Shown: piece after piece, positions 45,039-57,374 of the stretch | How positions within the stretch are numbered: position 1 is the stretch's first letter | Layout: each line of letters starts with the position of its first letter | Source of the DNA: Hymenolepis diminuta | Taxonomy: Eukaryota > Platyhelminthes > Cestoda > Cyclophyllidea > Hymenolepididae | Direction: 5' to 3' | NCBI GenBank assembly: GCA_900708905.1 | Contig: CAADRB010000040.1 | Span: forward strand, 923,265-987,264 | DNA: 64,000 nucleotides | The notes under the pieces: model-generated | Told to the model about the DNA's origin: nothing | Seen by the model: only the letters and a program-made list of their open reading frames with translations | Databases searched by the model: none | Translations under genes and position numbers: made by a program

Positions 45039-46563
45039 TTAACTTTTACTTGGTCTAAGATAATCACCATCATTTGGGTAGTACTTTCCCAGATATTCTG
45101 TTGCAGTTTCCCTTGAAAGAGTTAACTCCGAGCCCTCGAATACATAAAGACCTTCCTGGACTTCCGTAAAGGTATTCTCTGAAATTATTGCACAACGCGA
45201 TAAAGATTCATATTTTTCAACACATACATCAAGCGAATAACGTACTGGGCAAAAACTGGGCTAAGTTAAATTTAGCTCCTCCTGATTTCTTCCTGTCCTT
45301 GGATGCAACAGGAGTACCAAGAACTTTCAAAGCTGTTTTAAGGGGTACAGACAAGTCAACTTTGGATAAACGAGATGCAGATGTCTATAAATATTATGAT
45401 AAAATCAACTATCTCCCGGTTAAAGCATAAATTAAGTAAATAGAATCAGGAAATACCTTGTCATCGCTTTCTTCACCACCTAAATTCCAATTCAACTCGC
45501 TGCAAAGGTGACGCACTATTACATCACAATCTCCAATCAATTCAAAATCAAATTTGAGGTCATCTATTGGCTCGCGATTTATGAGAACTTTGGGAATATT
45601 TACAGGGAGGTATCCTAAAACATGCATGGACTTAATATGCACCACAATTTTCTTCACCAGGACCTTAGAGAATAAAACGAAAACGCACTTGGTATACTGG
45701 CCACCGGATAAACTTGAAGAGATGTTCCAATAACCAAAAGCAAATCCGTCTCGTTTCTGTCCATCTCAATACAGTCAGTAAAATGAGAAGGAAGATTTTC
45801 TTTGAAGAAGACGATATCTGGTTTCACCACCCCAGTAGACGGAAGGTGAATATTAGATTTTGCGGAAATACCCTTTAATCCGATTTCTGGATTGCAATGC
45901 GGGCAGTAGGGGATATGTTGGGACATTACTGCCTTCCGAATATCCTCTCCTGAAAATGAGCGTCGGCAATCCATACACGAAGCTGTCGCAAAAGACCCTA
46001 AAATATTAGAGCTTTAAAGTAAGGAGCCTACAGAGCAAATCAATATGGAATAAAAGGACGAAGTACATACCATGACAGTAACACACTTTAGAAATGCCGG
46101 CGACCTGTTCTAATGTATCAATGTTTTGGGTGTAATTCTGAAGTAGTTTTGATTTCCTTTCAAGTGAGCGAATAAACTGATGCGTAAGTGAAGGTCTAAA
46201 TTGACCAGGGAAAATATCTTTAGCAAATGAATAGAAGGGTCTTGGATCCGATTTGAAAACGTCGAAATCAAACATATCTTCCGGACAACTGAGCTGTGGA
46301 TACTCTCTCTTAAGACGTGCATAAATTCCGCCACTGGACCGAAAATCAGGGATTCCACATGATACGGAAATTCCAGCGCCTGTAAGAACCATTATTTTTG
46401 ATCTCATTTTCATTAAATTCAGAATTGATTTAATGCACTTATATGAGGACCGATATCGTTGAAAATTAAAAATACTAAGGACGACTTTTTCAGTGACTCC
46501 GCTCTGTTTTGTCAAAACAAGTTCACCGTTAGAAACGGAGAACACATGTCCTTTGAGCCTCAT
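45039..46563 (-). CDS. SIRT1: SIRT1-type NAD-dependent protein deacetylase
   Basis: Sirtuins remove acyl groups from lysine using NAD; SIRT1 acts mainly on histones and transcription factors in the nucleus. Five minus-strand exons (46563-46071, 45997-45689, 45614-45457, 45384-45246, 45178-45039) give 412 residues with consistent phases. The Rossmann motif GAGISVSCGIPDFRS is at residues 62-76, TQNID at 145-149 and the catalytic His at 164 (CHG). Zinc ligands are C172, C175, C196 and C199 (CMDC, CPHC). KPDIVFFKENLP, VIGTSLQVYPVASIP and PKVLINREP complete the core and match SIRT1 best. The last exon reads GLYVFEGSEL (residues 376-385), resembling the SIRT1 C-terminal regulatory hairpin. The protein is much shorter than the 747-residue human enzyme, with only about 50 residues before the core. 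The start at 46563 is the first in-frame ATG after a stop near 46671; an upstream exon cannot be excluded. All introns are 67-74 bp. Confidence 0.93.
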
Positions 46564-47704
46564 TTCATTTTGTAGAATTTTATTCGAGTTTCCACCAAGA
46601 ACCTTAATCCGATAAATTAGATAGACAATTATAATGCATAAATAGAATCAATTTCGCGTTATTATTTAGAAAAGCTACCTACAACCATTCACGAAAACGA
46701 ATTGTCCTGATTTCCACGTTCTTTAGGGAATACTGAAAGACACGAACTTAGTTGTTTTAAGAATCGAAACCGGGCTAAGTTAGCATATGTGCTAACAAAT
46801 AGAAATACAACCTCATTTTAAGTTATCTTTTTCATAACTGAAATGTTTTAAATTGAGCCAATGATAACGAAAAGCAGTCTTATTGCACCTACTTTCGCGA
46901 TGCCAAAACTTAACAGTCAAATAGAGCGCCTGAATTATTTTATCACCCAATCATATTCTGTCCCTCACATGCAGACAGGTGCCAGGCAGTGAAAGAGTTC
47001 TTCAACGTCCAGGAACCGTCAAAAACAGCGAAGATGTCCAAGGAACCTGTATTTAATCACGCTAAGATGGAGATAAAATACGTTGCGAAATTTCCACAAG
47101 TCGAATCCGTGGTTGAATATTTCATATAAAAGAAGACTTTTCAACTTATCAAACTTATAACCTGATTTCACAAACTTGAACTCATGCAAGTATATACGAA
47201 CTAGTCAGATAGAGTGTTCATATTTGTTACAATGCACTTTATACTGCTTCATATATAATCATGGAATTTGTACCGTTATTACTTACTAGTCGTATTTATT
47301 CCTGTTCGATAGGAAGAGAGATAATGTGAGAATAATGCGCAAAGAAAAGTTTTCGTTACGAGTAAATCGTTATTACAGGACAGATTACTGATTTAATTTA
47401 AAAATTCTCTGTCGGCTAATATTCATAGCAAAAACTTTGGAGTTATGGCAATTTTAATATTCACTACTCTCTAGCTGATCAGCTAATAGGCCATTTTCTT
47501 AATTTACAAACAGCTTATCAAACTTAAAAAGTGTAGAGTAAGCGCAGTCAATGCCCAAGTGCTAGTTGCCCTTGCCAGTCGGATTGAAAGTACATGCTCC
47601 TAAACTTTTATAGGTCTTTGTCATTTATCAAATTGATGATAGGATTCGAGGGAACTCAGTTAATAAAAATGCTTCATCATTCATGAAAAAATATCACATT
47701 TTAT

Positions 47705-47825
47705 TATACACAGCAGATGTCAACAATTTTGCGTAGACATCGACGTCGTGCGATGAGCGGGTTGTGCTAAATATTTTTGACTACTTTACTAACAATATGA
47801 TTGACTTGATTTATTCTATCGTTAT
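47705..47825 (-). repeat. Decayed family A copy
   Basis: CAGCAGATGTCAACAA at the left and TTGACTTGATTTATTCTATCG at the right correspond to the two ends of the inverted family A copies. The inside is mostly unrecognisable. Confidence 0.3.
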
Positions 47826-50169
47826 AAAATAAAATAATGTGAAAGCATGAAGTATGAAGCTCCCATTGGGAATGTCTATGCTGAGGAAAAGCCGGATTCG
47901 GAAATAAATGTTAGCAAAAGTAGTAGTTTCTATTTTAACGTCTGTTAATAGAATATCTCAATGTATCATTTTCACATGCATCGACTCCGTTAGCGCAAAT
48001 TCGAGGTCTGATAATCAAGGCAACAAATGTCGTTTATTTTATACCTGCAAACATATTAGCCCAATTTAGTTCATGAATTTGAGTTATAGCCTTAACTGAC
48101 TGGTCCCGGAAAAAAGATTCCACATGTGGACTGTGAGCTGTCTGACATTCTCATCAGTATGAGATCGTATGCTGCTCCTGACATCTTGGTAATTAGTTTG
48201 AACCAAATTCTTGTAGCAGACCTAAGACGTCTAAATTTACACATTCCAGGTCGCTAAATTGCTGGTCACATTGTATCCTAAAGTAAAAAGTCTGAGAAAT
48301 AACCGAATATGTCTATTCGAGTAAAGTACAAGAGAGCCTCATTAGATAAAGCCACTTTATCATAATTTTGCCAGACTTACAAGCAAAGGTAAGTCCCTAG
48401 GACATGTTCTATGTCCTGCATAAAAAACCGAATATAAAATTCTTACTAATTCTGGTGAAATCCGAAAATATGAGTGACATATTCTCATCAATCCGGTGAT
48501 GAGTTATCCTTTAACCGTAAACTACTTGAAAGAGAATTTATTCCTGTGAATAGTCTTTGTCAAATTAATAATTTAATTAATAGGGCATTTCAGCCCTACC
48601 TATACATGACTTTAAGCGTTTGAGACAATTTTAACTGCAACTATACTATAAGATCCATGAAACTCGATATAATTTGTTTTGATATGCTTGTTAATTTTTT
48701 GTCATTTCTCGTTTGGCATCAAGACGTAGAGACCGCTTCGGCATCTACCTTAAGGAGACACTGCAATGATTTTAACCCAAATACTAAAGATCAAATAAAG
48801 ATGAATGGCTAGTTTCGCTTGCATAAAAAATAAACGAAGGGAAATGAGAAATCTGGCCCGTACAAGTTAGTTCAAATCAACAAGCGACTTCAATGTTGTT
48901 AGTTAAAGCGGAATACTATAATATTTTGAGAGTTGAAACACATTCAAGATCCAAATATTGCTAGGAAAAAATCCTAAGACGCACAACCAGAGAGGGAGGA
49001 AACAATCAACTTCAGTAGGCGTTAGGATATCTGCTATCTTCACCTCCAATTACAAGGAAACGTTTGCAGTATATCTTAGGACTACTAAGATTTCGCCACC
49101 CCCATAGAAATGGGACATCATCTGAACTCCTTTAATGGCAAATATACCATTCTCTCGCAGGGGAGTGTGATGCATAGGCATATAATCCCGTGTATGCTTC
49201 AATGCATGACTTCTACGCTATTTACACATACTGTGTTTTACTGTGCATCATATACTTTAGATATTATTTGATTGCTCACGAGCGCTGCTACTAAAAATAT
49301 ACTAAGGACAGTTAAAATTTACTTGACTTTTCATATCTTGAGTTACTGTCTCTGTCTCCCAATTAACACTACCATTGAGGGTGTAGTAGAATAAAACAAT
49401 AGGGTGGGATTGGGACGTGTATTCATTGCGTATCGTTGTGAGAATGAGTGCGAATGCAAACAGAGCTATCTAGACAACGAATAATCATCGGCAGGAGAGG
49501 ATTTCTAAATGTTCACATTATGACCAGATCTTGATGGGTGGTAATATTTCCCAAACCCTTTCAGGAAAGCGCCCCATAACACTTATCTTGAGAAGAGGAG
49601 TGATATCACAGAACTGCCCTGGTGATGAATAAGAATTCTAACATCCCTTCTCTTATCATTCAGACTTAACCCGCGCCGTCACCCATTCCATTCACTTGGC
49701 ACTTAACCCAGCACTGCTAGCACTTGCGTTGGATACCACCGTAACTCACCAACGACGATACCCCACTAATGCAGTAAACATACGGATATAGACAAGGAGA
49801 AGATTATTTTAATAATAATAATAAGCGGATTACGATTCGTCTAACGTACTCTAAAAGGACACGAATTAGAGAAGAAAAGTATGAGAGGAAAATAAATTAT
49901 GCGAAATATAACCCAGAAACAGATGACATGTAAATAAGCTTCGAGTGCTCGAATAGTACTAAAGCCTGTGGACCATCTTGACAGAAAAAGATTTGAATCG
50001 CCTTTACTGCATATGCAAATCCTAAAACGCTTGTAATTTATCACAAACCACTATAAAGCGACTGGTAGGGAAAGATGTGAAATCATCACAAAAATTAGAT
50101 ATACGCACAATAAAGCTTGGTTGATAAGTCAAAGATAATTTTGTTGGAGGTAGGGTAACAACTGACGGC

Positions 50170-50345
50170 TGACAGCTAACACTAGTTCTAGAGCAGAGGA
50201 CGAAGAGCTATTTGAGCCAAAACGTATTAATCAGGCCACAATGAGGATTCAAGCGGGTAAGAGAGAGATAAGGAAGCGTAGGAGCCTGTGAATGACAAAT
50301 GTGGGTCAGCATGTGTGTATGAGTGAAAATACAAAGACAATTTAC
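50170..50345 (+). repeat. Dispersed repeat family G, copy 2
   Basis: GGATTCAAGCGGGTAAGAGA followed by GAGATAAGGA matches the 5' block of 25960-26165 and, inverted, 59540-59700. The 3' block is degraded. Confidence 0.4.
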
Positions 50346-50609
50346 ATGAGTCACTTGGATAAGAACGCACGTGAAGTAGGAGTGCAGATGTACTTTCAAA
50401 TGAGACAGGACAATTATAGAAAATTTGTCTAGATATGACATATAGGGGCTTGAGTCATAGGGTCATAAAGATATTGCTGCGGCTTCGTGGACGAAGAACC
50501 GAAGATTGCCATAGAGGATGTGAAAAAAGAGTAATTTCGGGAATGCACGGAGGGTCAATCTTCAATATAAATCCAATAATGCATCATAAGACCTTTCAAG
50601 AACGTCTAT

Positions 50610-50752
50610 TCTACACTCCTCATGGGTGGCATTATGGAGTCTCTCTGAGGAGAAACTTGTATTTTGACGTCCCCCTTTATTGGCCAACAAAGTTGGCAAT
50701 TCCAAACCCAGGATATCTGACTTCCCAAATGGGCTCTTTAATCGCCGTGCAT
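50610..50752 (-). repeat. tRNA-derived SINE copy
   Basis: Read on the minus strand: GCACGGCGATTAAAGAGCCC, AAGTCAGATATCCTGGGTTT, then GCCAATAAAGGGGGACGT and CAAGTTTCTCCTC. This is the SINE order of head, B-box region and tail. Confidence 0.55.
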
Positions 50753-51052
50753 CAAGAAATCTAAAAAACGACTGTAACCTCCCGAATTTTAAAGATTAGC
50801 ATCTGATCGAAACAAAAATCAATAATGATATAAATTTTAATGATTATACTCCTTCTACGATAACCAACGAGATATTTTTAAACGGAAAAATACACACCAC
50901 TATGCGATACAGTAAAATAGGGGATAATGATTTTGGAAAAAAGTCTGCAAAATTAAGATAAAATGAATTATACCGAATTTCATAATAGCACACAGAGGCA
51001 TCTTTTATGAAGAAATTAACGAAGGTAAAAATCACCTATTATAGACAGCTAA

Positions 51053-51058
51053 TTTATT
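51053..51058 (-). promoter_or_regulatory. Poly(A) signal for NDUFB9
   Basis: AATAAA on the minus strand, about 45 bases after the stop codon. Confidence 0.5.
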
Positions 51059-51102
51059 ACTCTCACTTAACAGCTACAAATTATGGAACGGCAAGCGCAG
51101 TC

Positions 51103-51674
51103 TTAATGTCCTCCTTCATCTTCCTTTGGTTCACCGTATCGCTTCTTCCAACGCTCGATAAATTCTGCCTTTCGCTTCTCACGAAGAGCGAAGTAATCGG
51201 GATATTGTTGTTTTTCCAAAGGGTGCCACAAGTCAAGAAACTAAAATGACGCATTTGTATAAAAATAATATTTTGAAAGCTTACATAATCCGGCTGATGA
51301 TAGTCGTAGCGTTCGTAAGCAACACCACCGGGAGAAGTTGGATCTAAATTGGTCAATATTAAAAGCAGAGCATACATAAGTATGGGAAAGCGGCCTTATT
51401 CTTTTGTAATTCTTTCCAGCCATCATCTAAAAGCTTTTTGGCTTGCTTTGGATCTGTTACATTTCTATTCTGATCAAACCGAGCACGCAAAAGCACAGCT
51501 TCATATCGGTACTCAAAACTAATAGGGAATAGGAAAATAAAATATTGGCATGACGAACTTGTCTAGCTTTTGCGCCTTAATATTATAAAGAGCAGCTTTG
51601 TAGAGGTTGCACACCTGCTGAGCATGTGGTATTAGCTTCGTCCGCAAATAAGCCGGTGGTATTGGCTTCGCCAT
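51103..51674 (-). CDS. NDUFB9: NADH dehydrogenase 1 beta subcomplex subunit 9 (B22, LYR family)
   Basis: An accessory subunit of mitochondrial respiratory complex I in the inner-membrane arm; LYR-family proteins bind mitochondrial acyl carrier protein. Four minus-strand exons (51674-51559, 51518-51376, 51343-51285, 51240-51103) join in phase to 151 residues, close to the 179 of the human subunit. The LYR-type motif is VCNLYKAALYN near residues 21-31. VLLRARFDQNRN matches human LMRARFEEHKN, TSPGGVAYERYDYHQPD matches the family hallmark SPGGTSYERYD, and LDLWHPLEKQQYPDYFALRE matches DDWHPSEKAMYPDYFAKRE. The start is the first ATG (MAKPIPPAYL); there is no cleavable presequence, as is usual for this family. 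Introns are 32-44 bp, among the smallest in the window. The human C-terminal tail after the PDYF region is mostly missing, so this worm form is truncated there. Confidence 0.95.
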
Positions 51675-54348
51675 AATCTTAAACTACGCACTATCATTAT
51701 AAATAGTTAAAACTATAATTGTTAAATATCTAGATATTTTGCAAAGAATAGTAAAATTGGGTAAATTTATTTGTTATTGTTTTATTGTATATCGAATGGC
51801 ATTGGTTTATTTGTGATTTGAGATAGTAGAACCAATTTACGACTTTGGTTATCATAAGCCGAAAGTAAATACTAATTTATCCATTTTAAAACCATTTTCA
51901 GCTTAATGAAATTTTCTAAAAATAATCAATTGACTAGCTTATCCGAGAACCATCTTTCATGCGGGACATTTTCATCAAAATGTCTCATACATAGCGAAAT
52001 TGCAACAAACGCATTTTTAACATACTGTTCTACTAACGTTATATAACATTTCTTAGAATTGATAACCAACGAAATATCGTAAACTATTTAAAATGTATAG
52101 AACAACCAAAGGCAATGGAGATCTGTCTTTCCACTTGCCTATTGATCATCAATTTGTAATTTATGTAACAAATAATTATTCAAATGAAACATTTGCTCCT
52201 TAATTTCTTCCCAGATCTAAAATACTGAATTTATGGGGTTTTGGAATCACAAAACCTTTCTAATCTGATTGTTTAATGGGAAATGCTCTATTTTTAACTT
52301 TTTGTGACTATCTGTTAAAATAAACTAAATCACTTTGCCGATTTGAAGTTAACAGGATTATTTAACCTTTGTCCATAAACCTTTTAGATCATAGTTTTGA
52401 CGCTACTAATATTCTCCGAACGGCTCCATTCATCTTTTAAATCCTATGTTACATCTTCATGCCTGACTAATTTTCTTGGTGAATGATTTTTTGCCCCATA
52501 CTGGGTGATCATTTTTACAATAAAACTTTCAGTTCCAAATACGAATACGAAGAAACACTAATAGAAAAAAATAGGGTGTCCGCGGAGCGAATTACTGTGG
52601 CAGAATTCTGCTCAGGAATTTGAAATAGTTTTTTTCTGCCTCTTATATTATTATTATGCTAAAATTAGATAACGTAAAATCAAATGGTGGAACAAAAATA
52701 GTTTTATAATTTACTCCAAAAACTGATTTGTTTTGATGTAAATCGAAATAATGTATGGCTTTATATTAGTATCACTACAAATGCAAACTTTAGTTCCTAT
52801 GAAAGGTTAAGAATTTTCCACAAGGCAGAAAAAAAACAATTTTGACAATTTTGAGACATTCTTATTAAAAAATTGTGATTTACTTGAATTCGTATCTCTT
52901 TTGAATTGTAGATAATCGTTTTGATTATCCATCTTTTGTCGTGTTTATTAAAAGGTTGACTTTCGTTAGACTACATGAATCTTAGACTGGTCTTAAACTA
53001 TTATTTTTCACTTACTCCACTTCAATTCAATCCACAGTAAATAAGCCAAGGATTTTTTGCACATCTGCTATAACGTACCCAACTAGGAGTTCGGGTAGTA
53101 ATCTAGCAGGGCCAACAATCCAGAAAACTCGGTAATATAGCAACTTAACACAGAAGCTAATAACCCACGACATATCATGAGACACGTTATGGTCAACACA
53201 CGTGTATTAACAAAACTCACTCTCGATCGGTATCGGCTTAAACAAATAAGTATAATTATTAAGTGTCTTTTATCGGTGGGGAAATAAAGAAAAAAATTAC
53301 ATTTTTATTCATAGAAGAAATATTGGGAGCGGGGGAAAATAATTATCGTTTCTTCTAACAACATCATAAGGCATACTTACACTGGTGCCATGATGATACA
53401 GTGTGCCAAATGCAAGCTAATTCATAGGTACGATGTTTAATACTTTTTTATGAATCAGAACTAATTTCTGAAATGCTTTATTTTGAAAGTGCTAAGCTCC
53501 AACCGCACATAACGTCCTCAATTATTTTATTACAACATTTTCAGGATGAGGTGACTTCAATCGCTTATTGGGTTCGAAAAGAAATCTTCACTTTTAGGGA
53601 GATAAATTGTTAAACGTCAATTTCATCTTCCCCCAATTATTGTAATATTGAATGCTAAACAACTTCCTTGCCACTTCAGCGTAATCCAACCCACTTGCTA
53701 GAGAGAAGATAAGAGATTAGGGAAAGTGCCTTGCATTAACACTCACGTCAGCCTTACAGGGACCAATCTGGGAAGCCAGCCATTCAAACAACATTTCAAG
53801 ATCAGAACCATAAGCAATGTAACATTTGAAACTTATTATCTCTCTGTTTAGTTCACAATTTTGTTAAGAAATGTAAACATGTTCCAACTTTCTCAGTCTA
53901 TCTAGGAATGTATTCACCAATAAATGAAATAAATAAACTCGGATATAGCATTGAGAAAGGAGAGAAAATTTTCTATCAATGCTACTAAATTGTAATTGGT
54001 CAGTTTTAACCAACAAAGCAAAAATAAAAACAGACGCGTTTATGTTTTCAAACTCAAGTTGAAAAACTAGATTTATCTAAAAATCTGCATGTATTGAAAA
54101 TATCACAATAAGTCAACGCTTAAAGTGATTAAACATATAAGTACTAAGGTATCATCCTCCGTTCTGACTGTCTATTCGTGCAAATGAAACCATTTTAGTC
54201 TATAATATCATGGAAGATTAAAATAAATATTTTCAAGAATTGTAGCTTAATAAAAAAATGCAGATGCATTCTTCAAAAGGCAAGGGTGAACAAATTATCA
54301 TCTCTCAGAACACCAACTTCTATCTTGACATACTGCAATAAAGTTTAA

Positions 54349-54579
54349 AGATCTATCGAGGCCACATCGATCGAATAGAAGGAATAGATGGAATAAGTTA
54401 AGTCACCCATATCGCCAGATCAGTTCGGAGGTGGCAGGCAAGCCACCCCAATTTATTAATAAGTAAATTATGTTTATATACAAAACATTTATTCGTTAGA
54501 CGTCAGTCATGTCTCGTTATCGGTGTCCCGGCGTGATGATCGATATCTGTGTTGATAGACATCTGCTGGCTATAGCACA
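54349..54579 (+). repeat. Dispersed repeat family A, copy 6 (short form)
   Basis: Runs from GATCTATCGAGGCCACATCG to CATCTGCTGGCTATAGCACA. It is the cleanest plus-orientation copy; it lacks the middle segment of the long form. Confidence 0.8.
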
Positions 54580-55639
54580 TACTAATGTGGCTCTCTAGCT
54601 TATTCGAAGTAGCCTTGGTTGCAGTAGTAGTTGTAGAACAAGTTAAGTAGCAAGAACCAGGAAGTCAGAAGATGTATAGACAAGAACTAATTATTTTGAA
54701 TTAAGGAATGTGAAAATACAAAATGTAATGCCATTTAGGGATGACTATGCGGAGGAAAGTTAAAAAATCTTCAGAGGTCATTGATCACTTAAGCTAACAA
54801 CTGGCATGGGAATGGGTTGGAAAAACAGATGTCACAGGAACCTCGTAGGGAAATCGAAATGGAGGAGGGGAGATGAAGTCACTTCAGATCAGGATAAGTG
54901 CGTTTGAGAAACCAAAACATATATTCACAGATTATTTCGTTTTTGTTGAAGTACATAAATAGTTCAGAAAAATATTCCAATAACAGCAAATAAGTGAGAG
55001 TACATTTTTGAATTTGAGGAATATATAAATAAAGGCTTTTAACTGCATATATAATCTATTCTCCTGTCTCTCTGAAATTCAAGGTCTTAAAACTGCGTAT
55101 CCTATTGTTCATCTAACCAACTTTAAAAAAATATATGGAAAATTGATTAAAATACAATTTAATAAATGGATCAAATTAAGAAATTTTGTGTTTTTTTTCC
55201 TCCTGACACCCGATTAAAGCCATTAAATTTTAATCGCATCCAAGATTACATTGTATTTTAAAAAGAAGAAAATCGAAGTTTATTACAAAGTCCTTTTGTA
55301 ATTTTACTTTCCAGTAGTTCAACAATCCTGGTCATATGATAAGCTCCATTTTAGAAATCATAACCCGAAAATGACCAACTTCCATATGAGTAAAATATAA
55401 CATCTGTCTACTGATACTTGTAATGTGCCGTAATATACCTAGTGAAGACGTGCTCTCTCTGGGTCTGGGGCATATTTCTCAATACTTTACGGAACTAGAA
55501 TAATAAAAAAGTAATATTCTACCAGATGGCTATATAAAATAAACAATTTCTTCTCCTCTTTGTGAAACAATAAATGCGAATAGAATTGTTACATAGAGTG
55601 AAATAATATTTTTCCCGAAATAATGTTTATGTGAAAGAT

Positions 55640-55888
55640 TTTTTTTCTCCATTTGTTAATTCCTGATTCCTTCGATTCCCTTTTATTCGAACGAATTTAT
55701 TTACCTTACGGTTTTAAATGGCGGTTAATATGAATCGACCTATTGATGTGCAGATGTACGTCCTATTTGAATATTGTGATTTGGGTCGTTTTGCATTGCG
55801 GTGTTGTCGGGTCGTATTTGTAACTAGTGAAACTAGGGAATCTAAGAGTCGGTTACGGTATCCTACAGAGAAGAGCGGATCATAACAA
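55640..55888 (-). repeat. Dispersed repeat family B, copy 3
   Basis: Inverted: CTTTTATTCGAACGAATTTA near the left, then TAACTAGTGAAACTAGGGAA, TAAGAGTCGGTTACGGTATC and GAGAAGAGCGGATCATAACA at the right. Confidence 0.75.
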
Positions 55889-56011
55889 GCTTGACTTCCG
55901 CGAATGGACTAGTCTTTCAGACAAAAAAGCCGTAAGCACTCACACCTAGTGTTTATTCAAGACCCACTGTTCATTCCAAGCCGGTAAATATTTTTAATTA
56001 ATTGCCTAGGT

Positions 56012-56105
56012 GCATTGGTGGCCTTGCAGTCAGCATTCTCATTTATATTGCAAGGAGTCAGGGGTTAGAATCCCATGTAGTACCCACATACTGATTCATT
56101 CTAAT
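56012..56105 (+). repeat. tRNA-like SINE copy (diverged)
   Basis: GGTGGCCTTGCAGTCAGCAT and GTCAGGGGTTAGAATCCCAT give an A-box/B-box-like pair, followed by ACATACTGATTC. It is more diverged than the other copies and could be a separate tRNA-derived element. Confidence 0.4.
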
Positions 56106-56468
56106 TTTCAGTAAACTGGCGATCTCGTTTCAGACTGCCGTCCAAAAATTTCTTTCGAATTTTTAAAATTCTACTTCGTTAAAATATACAACGACTGTTC
56201 AATAATTTTGCTACAAAATCTCAGTATATGTAAATAATGATATAAAGCTACGATGGCCGGATCTCTTCTCTCAAATCCACCACATATCTCGTTGTGTTCT
56301 ACTATTGTTTTATTGTCCTAAAGTAACTTAATAATTTGAGGTTAGTGCTACTTTAATCATATTCGCAAATCTACTGAACATAGAAGCCAACCATACCAGT
56401 TAATAAAAATCAAGAAGCTTTAGAATACTACTCCCCTATCCAAAATGAATATTGGAATTGAGTATGTA

Positions 56469-56775
56469 ATAACCTTAGGTCTATCGAGACCACATCGATA
56501 GAATAGGTGGAATACGCCAAGTCACCTATGTCGCCAGATCTGTTCGGTGGCAGGCAAGCCACCCAAATTTATTAATAATTAAATTAGGTCTATATACAAA
56601 ATATTTCTTCATTAGATGTCGGTCATATCTCGTCGTCGGTGTCTCGGCGTGATGATTGACATTGCAAACACGCAAAACACGCAGGAGGACCACTTGTGGA
56701 CACTGTAGTGGAGATCTTATCGCCAGTCAATCATTTCTAACCGCCAGGTATTGATAGACATCCGCTGGTTATAAC
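56469..56775 (+). repeat. Dispersed repeat family A, copy 7 (long form)
   Basis: AGGTCTATCGAGACCACATC, CGTCGTCGGTGTCTCGGCGT, the middle segment GTGGAGATCTTATCGCCAGT and the end GATAGACATCCGCTGGTTAT. Confidence 0.8.
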
Positions 56776-57360
56776 GGAGCATTAATAGTCGTAAGAATTA
56801 ACCTATTTGTCTCAGACAAAACCTAATCCTTTTATTTTCGGCGCCGTAAATTCTGTAAGTGAATCATCGACAAAGAGAGAGAATTAAGTATAGGAGTGCA
56901 CCTAGGAAAGACAATTTGAAGGACTTACTTAACTTGTCCATAAGCTGGCAAATTGCCAATCAGAGAGTTTTCACAGTTTTACCAAATATTTTTCTTCTAT
57001 TAGTTGTATGCACTAAAAGAGGAAATGGAGCATCAATCTTGGTCAAGAGTAGGCCAGTAACAATACAATGATACTATATTTTACCAGTTATTTTAACCGT
57101 CCCTGTAAAATATGTTAAATTCCAAGATGTGATTTAGGAGTACTACTGTTTTTTAACCGTAAATGATCGTGTAACGAACTATCCTAGAAAATATAAGCAT
57201 TTAAATTATCAGAACAAAGCATACCTATTTGGCGTTAGATAAACAACCAGAATGGAATTTAGATGGGAGGAAATAAAGTGAATTCAAGTTGGGATCAAAT
57301 GAAATTAAATTAACATTTTAGGAAGAATGCAAAATAAACAAGAGCATATAGTTGTTATTT

Positions 57361-57374
57361 ATATATATATATAT
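57361..57374. repeat. (AT)7 microsatellite
   Basis: A perfect AT dinucleotide run. Confidence 0.9.

Larger units (their letters stand above)
46564..51102. other. NDUFB9-SIRT1 intergenic region
   Basis: A 4.5 kb spacer. It contains a decayed family A copy (about 47705-47825), a family G copy (about 50170-50345) and a SINE copy (about 50610-50752). The rest is AT-rich with no supported exon. The 109-codon frame at 50435-50764 overlaps the SINE copy and is not called. Confidence 0.55.

Noticed and set aside
45188..45430. 80-codon plus-strand open frame opposite SIRT1
   Set aside because: It is the antisense of SIRT1 exon 4 and the neighbouring intron. The minus-strand exon has proper splice sites, correct phase and family similarity.
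50435..50764. 109-codon plus-strand frame with an ATG
   Set aside because: About half of it lies over an inverted SINE copy (50610-50752), and the remainder shows no domain.
56859..57071. 70-codon plus-strand frame that could be an upstream exon of the right-edge gene
   Set aside because: It has a donor-like GTAAGTGA at its start, where an acceptor is needed, and no convincing in-phase connection to the later exons.
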